6,547 nucleotides of DNA from Actinomycetota bacterium (GTDB lineage: Bacteria > Actinomycetota > Actinomycetes > S36-B12 > UBA5976), in the NCBI GenBank assembly GCA_005789325.1, contig SXYE01000003.1, positions 1 through 6,547 on the forward strand. Direction: 5' to 3'. A model generated the notes under the pieces. It saw only the letters and a list, made by a program, of their open reading frames with translations. It was not told the origin of the DNA and ran no database searches. A program made the position numbers and the translations under genes. Shown piece by piece: positions 1 through 4,762 of this stretch. How positions within the stretch are numbered: the first letter of the stretch is position 1; each line of letters begins with the position of its first letter.

Positions 1-711
1 AAAAGACATTTCAGTATCAAGTTGAGTGAATTCTGGTTGACGATCAGCTCTGAAATCTTCATCTCGATAACAGCGTGCGATTTGGAAATATCTTTCCATC
101 CCGCCCACCATTAACAATTGTTTGAATAATTGTGGAGATTGTGGCAACGCATACCAAGATCCAGGTTGCAGTCTTACTGGTACCAGAAAGTCTCTAGCAC
201 CTTCAGGGGTGGATCGAGTAAGTGTTGGTGTTTCAATTTCGATGAAATCATCATTCAATAAAACATCGCGGGCATATTGACTTACTTTGCTTCTGATTCT
301 TAGAGCGGAACCTGGTCCACCAGGTCTTCTTAAATCTAGATAGCGATATTTAAGTCTTGCTTCTTCATTAACATCTACTTCTTTATCAATTTGAAACGGT
401 AGTGCTTGGGACAGCGATAAAACATTTACTTCATTGGCAAAGACTTCTATTGCTCCTGTTGGTAAATCACTGTTTTCATTACCTTTTGGTCTTAATTTGA
501 CTTGACCTTTTATTTGCACGCAAGTTTCTGGTTTTAGATCATGAGCAAGTTTTTCGTCATGGACAACTACTTGCACAATTCCTGAAGCATCTCTTAAGTC
601 AATAAAAGCAACGCCACCATGGTCTCGACGGTTTCCTACCCAGCCTGCAAGAGTGACTTTGACTTCAGCATCAATTGCTCGAAGAGCATCAGCAACGTGT
701 GTTCTTAACAC
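1..711 (-). CDS. aspS: Aspartyl-tRNA synthetase (probably Asp/Asn non-discriminating), N-terminal part; runs off the left edge
   Basis: Class II aminoacyl-tRNA synthetase that attaches Asp to tRNA in the cytoplasm. My reverse-strand translation gives 237 residues; the usual length is about 590, so roughly 40% is visible. Residues 1-100 form the OB-fold anticodon-binding domain (GWVGNRRDHGGVAFIDLRD at 23-41). The catalytic domain follows, with KYRYLDLRRP at 121-130, motif 1 around FIEIETPTL (156-164), TPEGARDF (168-175), QSPQLFKQLL (191-200) and motif 2 from YRDEDFRADRQPEFTQLD (215-232). The start is GTG at 709-711: the codon just before it is TAG, and AGGAAG lies 8 nt upstream, so no longer start is possible. 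His31 and Gly77 match the positions that mark non-discriminating AspRS, which also charges tRNA-Asn for GatCAB. The gene follows hisS by 45 bp and has no promoter that I could recognise in between. Family certain; tRNA specificity inferred. Confidence 0.96.
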   Translation of the reverse strand, partial: MLRTHVADALRAIDAEVKVTLAGWVGNRRDHGGVAFIDLRDASGIVQVVVHDEKLAHDLKPETCVQIKGQVKLRPKGNENSDLPTGAIEVFANEVNVLSLSQALPFQIDKEVDVNEEARLKYRYLDLRRPGGPGSALRIRSKVSQYARDVLLNDDFIEIETPTLTRSTPEGARDFLVPVRLQPGSWYALPQSPQLFKQLLMVGGMERYFQIARCYRDEDFRADRQPEFTQLDTEMSF

Positions 712-719
712 CTAAACTA

Positions 720-725
720 CTTCCT
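720..725 (-). promoter_or_regulatory. Ribosome binding site of aspS
   Basis: On the minus strand this reads AGGAAG, ending 8 nt before the GTG at 709-711. An in-frame TAG directly precedes the GTG. The site together with that stop fixes the unusual GTG start of aspS. Confidence 0.7.
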
Positions 726-756
726 TTTTTGCTACCAAAAAATACAAAATTTTCTA

Positions 757-2031
757 TTAGTTCTCAGTCTGTCGTATCACTTGGAGCAAGTGCGCAACCA
801 TGTCGCCTATTGCGACTTGGGCTTGCGTGGAATCCCCTAGATTCTTAATTTGAACCTGGGAATTACTTACTTCTTCATCTCCAATTACCACAGCAAATCT
901 GGCACCACTTTTATCTGCTGCTTTCATCGCTCCTTTAAGTCCGCGGTCTCCATATGCCATATCAGCTCTGAGATCAGCTGCTCTTATTTGTTGTAACAAA
1001 GAAACGGCTAATGAATTAGCTTTGTCGCCGATTGGAACGATAAAAATATCAACTAAAGAAAGATCTCCCACAATTAAGTTTTCAGCTTCGCAAGCCATCA
1101 AAGTTCTATCTGTACCAATTCCAAATCCAATGCCACTTAAATCTTGACCACCAAGAGAAGCCATAAGACCGTCATATCGACCACCTCCACCAATTCCAGA
1201 TTGTGCACCTAATTCAGGATGATCAAATTCAAATGTTGTTCTGGTGTAGTAATCAAGTCCTCTTACAAGTCTTGGCGCTGGTTTAAATGCAATTTCAGTT
1301 GCTTTCAATAATTCTTCTACTTCTTTATGGTATTTCGAGCAATCTTCACATAATTCATCAATCATTAATGGTGCACTATTTAATTGTTTTTGGACTTCTG
1401 CTCTTTTATCATCAAGCACTCTCAAAGGGTTTACTTTTGCTCTAGTTTTTGTCTCTTCATCTAAATCAAGGTTCGAGAGAAATTTACTTAACTTATCTCG
1501 ATATTTTGGTCGACAATTTGCACAACCAAGTGAAGTTAGCATCAAATTAAAGTTTCTTAAACCTAGTGATCGAAAAGCATCATCTGCCACAGTTATGACT
1601 TCAACATCTAATGCAGGATCTGGTGCACCAATTGCTTCAATTCCCACTTGTTGTAATTGTCTATACCTTCCAAGTTGTGGACGCTCTGCTCTAAAAAATG
1701 GTCCCTTGTACCAAAGTTTTACTGGAAGTTGTCCTCGATCTAATCCGTGTTCAATAACTAAACGAGCAACACCAGCTGTTCCTTCAGGTCTTAACGCAAG
1801 TGTTCTTCCACCACGATCATCGAAGACATACATTTCTTTACTAACTACATCAGTGGATTCACCAATTCCTCTGACAAAAAGATTCACATCTTCAAAAACC
1901 GGAAGTTCTACGTATCCATAACCAGCTAAAGTTGCGGCATTTCCAATTGCATTTTGTACAGCTAAAAATGAGTTGCTTCGAGGAGGGAAATAATCAGGAA
2001 CACCTTTTGGTGCTTGGAACTGTCCAGCCAC
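757..2031 (-). CDS. hisS: Histidyl-tRNA synthetase
   Basis: Class II synthetase that charges tRNA-His in the cytoplasm, normally as a homodimer. The 424 residues are full length for the bacterial family (about 420-430). Visible signatures are APKGVPDYFPP (7-17); motif 1 around VELPVFEDVNLFVRGIGE (41-58); LRPEGTAGVAR (80-90); motif 2 FFRAERPQLGRYRQLQQVG (112-130); the HisA motif LVRGLDYYTRTTFEF (255-269); GGGGRYDGL (281-289); and motif 3 GIGFGIGTDRTL (300-311), where DR replaces the ER common elsewhere, as in other actinobacteria. The anticodon-binding domain spans about 325-420. The insertion domain carries two CxxC pairs, C170/C173 and C228/C231, suggesting a structural metal site. The start is GTG at 2029-2031; an in-frame TAG lies three codons upstream, so the gene cannot begin earlier. 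The end is a tandem stop, TAA then TAG (754-759). The upstream gap to the hydrolase gene is 29 bp, consistent with one operon. Confidence 0.98.
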   Translation of the reverse strand: MAGQFQAPKGVPDYFPPRSNSFLAVQNAIGNAATLAGYGYVELPVFEDVNLFVRGIGESTDVVSKEMYVFDDRGGRTLALRPEGTAGVARLVIEHGLDRGQLPVKLWYKGPFFRAERPQLGRYRQLQQVGIEAIGAPDPALDVEVITVADDAFRSLGLRNFNLMLTSLGCANCRPKYRDKLSKFLSNLDLDEETKTRAKVNPLRVLDDKRAEVQKQLNSAPLMIDELCEDCSKYHKEVEELLKATEIAFKPAPRLVRGLDYYTRTTFEFDHPELGAQSGIGGGGRYDGLMASLGGQDLSGIGFGIGTDRTLMACEAENLIVGDLSLVDIFIVPIGDKANSLAVSLLQQIRAADLRADMAYGDRGLKGAMKAADKSGARFAVVIGDEEVSNSQVQIKNLGDSTQAQVAIGDMVAHLLQVIRQTEN

Positions 2032-2040
2032 TCTTATCTA

Positions 2041-2046
2041 CTCCCC
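2041..2046 (-). promoter_or_regulatory. Ribosome binding site of hisS
   Basis: GGGGAG on the minus strand, 9 nt before the GTG at 2029-2031, lies in the 29-bp gap after the hydrolase gene. It supports the GTG start, the only start compatible with the in-frame TAG at 2038-2040. Confidence 0.65.
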
Positions 2047-2060
2047 AATTGAAAATATTT

Positions 2061-2720
2061 CTAAACCAAGTGTCGCAGGTAAGGGTTACTTGTTCGCTCA
2101 TCTTGGATTGTTGTAGACGGTCCGTGTCCTGGATAAACGCTCATAACATCAGGAAATTTAAGAATTACATTGGCCAAAGTGTGATCCATGGCGCTGGCAT
2201 TGCCACCGGGCAAATCAGTTCTGCCAATACCTCGATTGAATAAAACATCTCCAGAAAACAAATGATTTCCTGTTTCAAAAACAGTTGATCCTTCTGTGTG
2301 GCCGGGTGCGTGATGTGACTTAAATTTGATTCCCGCTAAATCTAGAGTTTTATTCTCTTTTAAGAGTTTTAAGTCTTTTGGTTTGTAATCAGGAATTCCT
2401 CCAGACATATTTACTATTTCTTGCCATCCACTTTTGGAATAAGCTTTCTCAGGTTCAGTGATCATCCATTCATCATCGGTGTGTAAGTAAGCAGAAATGT
2501 TGTGTTGATTACAAAGTGGAACCACAGACCAAACGTGATCCATATGTCCATGAGTCAATAACGTTGCAACAGGATGAAGGCCAAATTGTTCCGCGATGCG
2601 TTTAATACCTGAAAGGGATTCAAAGCCTGGATCAATAATGACGCATTCTGAATTGGCTTCATTGGCAACCAAGTAGCAATTTGTCGCCCAAGGCCCGGCT
2701 GGAAATGACTTAATCAGCAT
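2061..2720 (-). CDS. Metallo-beta-lactamase-fold hydrolase, glyoxalase II-like
   Basis: Probable cytoplasmic dinuclear-metal hydrolase of 219 residues. The metal ligands are all present: H57, H59, D61 and H62 in THGHMDH (56-62), H141 in APGHTEGS, D158 in FSGDVLF, and H199 in YPGHGPST. The stretch RGIGRTDLPGG (163-173) is typical of the small GloB-like/YcbL-like branch. The protein is shorter than classical glyoxalase II (about 250 residues) and lacks its C-terminal substrate-binding domain, so a thioester substrate such as S-lactoylglutathione is not assured. Actinobacteria generally lack glutathione, which makes a different thiol adduct more likely (inference). There is no signal peptide. 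The ATG at 2718-2720 is directly preceded by an in-frame TAA, so the start is firm; the best Shine-Dalgarno match (AGAGGA) is 12 nt upstream, a rather long spacing. First gene of the probable operon with hisS and aspS. Fold certain, substrate unknown. Confidence 0.93.
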   Translation of the reverse strand: MLIKSFPAGPWATNCYLVANEANSECVIIDPGFESLSGIKRIAEQFGLHPVATLLTHGHMDHVWSVVPLCNQHNISAYLHTDDEWMITEPEKAYSKSGWQEIVNMSGGIPDYKPKDLKLLKENKTLDLAGIKFKSHHAPGHTEGSTVFETGNHLFSGDVLFNRGIGRTDLPGGNASAMDHTLANVILKFPDVMSVYPGHGPSTTIQDERTSNPYLRHLV

Positions 2721-2747
2721 TTACTTATTCAATCCTCTACTCGGATT

Positions 2748-2775
2748 TTGTCCTATTTTGGTAACAGCCTAGACT
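2748..2775 (+). promoter_or_regulatory. Candidate promoter for the cyclophilin-DUF349 operon
   Basis: TTGTCC (2748-2753) and TAGACT (2770-2775) are spaced by 16 nt, each 4 of 6 to consensus. An alternative -10 box, TTTAAT (2775-2780), matches 5 of 6 but has no good -35 partner at normal spacing. Either would give a leader of roughly 30-40 nt. The elements interleave with those proposed on the opposite strand, so the two promoters may compete for polymerase. Confidence 0.3.
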
Positions 2776-2783
2776 TTAATCAA
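2755..2783 (-). promoter_or_regulatory. Candidate promoter for the hydrolase-hisS-aspS operon
   Basis: On the minus strand TTGATT (2778-2783) and CAAAAT (2755-2760) are separated by 17 nt, each matching the sigma-70-type consensus at 4 of 6 positions. The position, about 35 nt before the hydrolase ATG, is suitable. In A+T-rich DNA such matches arise easily, so this is a guess at the location. A promoter somewhere in 2721-2818 is expected, because the genes on either side diverge. Confidence 0.3.
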
Positions 2784-2806
2784 TCCACAAATACGCAAAT
2801 AGCATT

Positions 2807-2812
2807 GAAAGG
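2807..2812 (+). promoter_or_regulatory. Ribosome binding site of the cyclophilin gene
   Basis: GAAAGG ends 6 nt before the ATG at 2819-2821. It is a moderate Shine-Dalgarno match at good spacing and supports this start, which also keeps the charged N-terminus ahead of the membrane segment. Confidence 0.55.
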
Positions 2813-2818
2813 TATTAA

Positions 2819-3487
2819 ATGTCTGACCAAGATCGCTCAAACACAACAAAGAAATCAACTGTCTATATAGCACTTTTCACAGCTATTGCAATCATTGTTG
2901 GAACAGTAATTGTTGGAATTGGTGGAGCATCAAATCCTCAAGATGCATCAGAACCACAAGCACCGGTAGCAGATTTGCCAACAGCTGGCATCACTGAATC
3001 AAACAAAGCTCAAATAACTTTTACAACTAATCAGGGTGAAATTGTTATCGAAACTCTTCCCGCTCTTGCACCCCTTACAGTTAATGCCTTAGCTGCTCTA
3101 GCACAAAAAAATTATTTTGATAACACAATTTGTCACCGACTAACAACAGCAGGAATCTTTGTTCTGCAATGTGGCGATCCAACTGGTACCGGAACTGGTG
3201 GACCTGGTTTCAATATTCCAGATGAAAATCTTCCAGAACCAATTGAAAACAACTATCCAGCAGGAACTGTTGCAATGGCAAACGCTGGACCTGGAACATC
3301 TGGTTCCCAGTTCTTCTTGGTTTACCAAGACACAACCCTGGGACCTGATTACACAATCTGGGGCACCATAACTAGTGGATTAGAAATTGTTCAGACAATT
3401 GCTAGTGCTGGCGTGATTGACGGGGGTCCCGATGGAGCGCCTGCCACAGGCGTCACGATTGAATCTACGAAAGTAACAATAAGTTAG
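2819..3487 (+). CDS. ppiB: Membrane-anchored cyclophilin-type peptidyl-prolyl cis-trans isomerase
   Basis: Catalyses cis-trans isomerisation of Xaa-Pro bonds, here most likely on the outer face of the cytoplasmic membrane. The 222 residues comprise a short charged cytoplasmic N-terminus (KK at 11-12), one hydrophobic segment at about 14-36 with no lipobox, a Pro/Ala-rich linker (about 37-60), and the cyclophilin domain (about 64-222). Cyclophilin landmarks are CHRL (105-108) with the catalytic Arg107, F114 and Q117 in GIFVLQCGDP, the GTGTGGPGF loop (123-131), AMANAGPGTSGSQFF (152-166), and DYTIWG (177-182), which replaces the human FG/His126 region. R107, F114 and Q117 correspond to human CypA R55, F60 and Q63, so the enzyme should be active. 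C105 and C118 are well placed to form a disulfide outside the cell. A tandem stop TAG-TAA ends the gene. It leads the DUF349 gene by 30 bp. M. tuberculosis has a similar anchored PpiB in the same place next to rel. Confidence 0.95.
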   Translation: MSDQDRSNTTKKSTVYIALFTAIAIIVGTVIVGIGGASNPQDASEPQAPVADLPTAGITESNKAQITFTTNQGEIVIETLPALAPLTVNALAALAQKNYFDNTICHRLTTAGIFVLQCGDPTGTGTGGPGFNIPDENLPEPIENNYPAGTVAMANAGPGTSGSQFFLVYQDTTLGPDYTIWGTITSGLEIVQTIASAGVIDGGPDGAPATGVTIESTKVTIS

Positions 3488-3517
3488 TAACCATGAAGAA
3501 AGCAGACCACTAGTCCG

Positions 3518-4762
3518 ATGACCACTAGCACTAGTTCAACAGACTTCGGTCGAGTTGAAAATGATGGCACTGTGTTAGTAAAAATGCCAGATGGTTCTGA
3601 AAAACAAGTTGGTCAATGGGCTGCTGGCGATCCAAATGATGGTTTAGCTTTCTATATACGTAAATATCATGAAATTGAAAATGAATTATCACTTGCACTT
3701 CAAAGACTTAAAGAAGGCAAAGGCAATGCCGACGCTGTTTTTAAGTTAATTGAAAGAGTAAAAACAAGTTTAGAAACCCCCAACTTTGTTGGCGATATAA
3801 GCATTCTGTCCACCAAAATCGAAGAACTTAAAGTACTAGCAGCAGTTAAAAAAGCGGAATTTTCTGCTGCCAAGGCACTAGCTAAAGAAAAAGCCATGGA
3901 AAAAAGAAAGCAACTTGTTGAAGAGGCTGAGAAACTTGTTAATTCAAAGCAATGGAAAGTAACCACTCAAAGATTTAAAGAAATAGTGGAGGAATGGAAG
4001 AAACTTCCTCACGGTGCAAAATCTGAAGAACAAGCTCTTTGGAAAAGATTTAGTGCTGCTCGTTCAGCTTTTGATAAGACCAGAAGACAATATTTTGCAA
4101 CTCTTGAATCAGGTAGAAAAGAAGCATCAAAGATTAAGTCTGAAATTGTGACCCAGGCCAAAGCGATAGCTGATTCCAAAGAATGGAATGACACCGCAAA
4201 CAAATTTAGAAACCTGATGGCTAAATGGAAATCAGCACCAATACTTGAAAGAAAAGATGAGCAAAAGTTGTGGAAAGAATTTAAACTTGCGCAAGATGTG
4301 TTTTTTGCCGCAAGAACTGCTGCCTTGTCAGTTTTAGATGAAGAACATTCAAAGAATCTTGAAGCCAAAAAAGTTCTTGCTGAGAAAGCGGAAAAAATTC
4401 TTCCGATAACAGACATTAAATCTGCTCGTCAAGCTTTGAAACCTATTCAAGAAGAGTGGAGCAAGATAGGCCATGTTTCACGAAAAGATAAAGACAAAAT
4501 TGAAGCAAGATTAAAAGCTGTTGAAGAAGCAATACGCAATGCTGAGAAAAACGAATTGAATCGAACAGATCCAGCAAAAAGTGCCCGAGCACAATCAACT
4601 ATGGAATTAATTGAAACCAAATTGATTAAAACTGAGAAAGAAAGAGAATCAGCTTTATCTTCAGGGGATACTAAGAAGGCAGAAAAGTTAGCGCTAACTA
4701 TTGAAAGTCAAAAGATGCTTCTAGAAGCAACAAAAACAGCGTTAGCTGATTTCACTCGCTAA
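3518..4762 (+). CDS. DUF349 repeat protein of unknown function
   Basis: Cytoplasmic protein of 414 residues, rich in Lys, Glu and Ala and predicted by eye to be almost wholly helical. A short N-terminal beta-like domain (FGRVENDGTVLVKMPDGSE, 10-28, then QVGQWAAGDP) is followed by long helices and DUF349 repeats. These are centred on W146/W160/W175, on W223/W237/W252, and on a degenerate copy with only W314; the period is exactly 77 residues. Each good copy reads SKxW...F...W......E..LWK.F..A. The C-terminus (about 355-414) is a charged coiled-coil-like helix. There is no signal peptide, membrane segment or catalytic motif. DUF349 proteins are common beside rel in actinobacteria, but I know of no established function. 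The ATG at 3518 is chosen because the N-terminal domain needs it; no strong ribosome binding site precedes it, only GAAGAAAG about 15 nt upstream. Its last 4 bases overlap the end of rel. Confidence 0.93.
   Translation: MTTSTSSTDFGRVENDGTVLVKMPDGSEKQVGQWAAGDPNDGLAFYIRKYHEIENELSLALQRLKEGKGNADAVFKLIERVKTSLETPNFVGDISILSTKIEELKVLAAVKKAEFSAAKALAKEKAMEKRKQLVEEAEKLVNSKQWKVTTQRFKEIVEEWKKLPHGAKSEEQALWKRFSAARSAFDKTRRQYFATLESGRKEASKIKSEIVTQAKAIADSKEWNDTANKFRNLMAKWKSAPILERKDEQKLWKEFKLAQDVFFAARTAALSVLDEEHSKNLEAKKVLAEKAEKILPITDIKSARQALKPIQEEWSKIGHVSRKDKDKIEARLKAVEEAIRNAEKNELNRTDPAKSARAQSTMELIETKLIKTEKERESALSSGDTKKAEKLALTIESQKMLLEATKTALADFTR
4686..4699 (-). terminator. Candidate intrinsic terminator for rel, inside the DUF349 gene
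   Basis: A perfect 14-bp palindrome, AGTTAGCGCTAACT, is followed on the minus strand by TTTCT, so the transcript ends in a short stem-loop plus U-rich stretch about 60 nt past the rel stop codon. As RNA it gives a five-base-pair stem with a GCGC loop, which is weak. It lies within DUF349 codons, so the palindrome could be coincidental. Confidence 0.3.

Noticed and set aside
712..756. Possible terminator or promoter between hisS and aspS
   Set aside because: The 45 bp are A/T-rich with T-runs on the minus strand but hold no inverted repeat and no convincing -35/-10 pair; only the aspS ribosome binding site is clear.
1595..1921. Plus-strand open frame of 108 codons inside hisS
   Set aside because: It is antisense to the motif 1-motif 2 coding region of a clear hisS, has Ser/Pro/Cys-rich low-complexity translation, no ribosome binding site and no family signature.
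1932..2243. Plus-strand open frame of 103 codons spanning the hisS start and the end of the hydrolase gene
   Set aside because: It runs antisense to two conserved genes and across their junction; the translation resembles no family.
2894..2918. 10-bp direct repeat ATTGTTGGAA, 15 nt apart, in the cyclophilin gene
   Set aside because: It encodes the repetitive IVGTVIVGIG of the membrane segment; low-complexity hydrophobic coding explains it.
3140..3371. Open frames on both strands within the cyclophilin gene
   Set aside because: Both are out-of-frame readings of the conserved catalytic core of the cyclophilin; no independent signals.
3700..4416. Minus-strand open frames of 88 and 135 codons inside the DUF349 gene
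   Set aside because: Lys/Glu-rich coding DNA yields Ser/Phe/Leu-rich antisense frames with few stops. There are no ribosome binding sites, and the sense frame has clear repeats.
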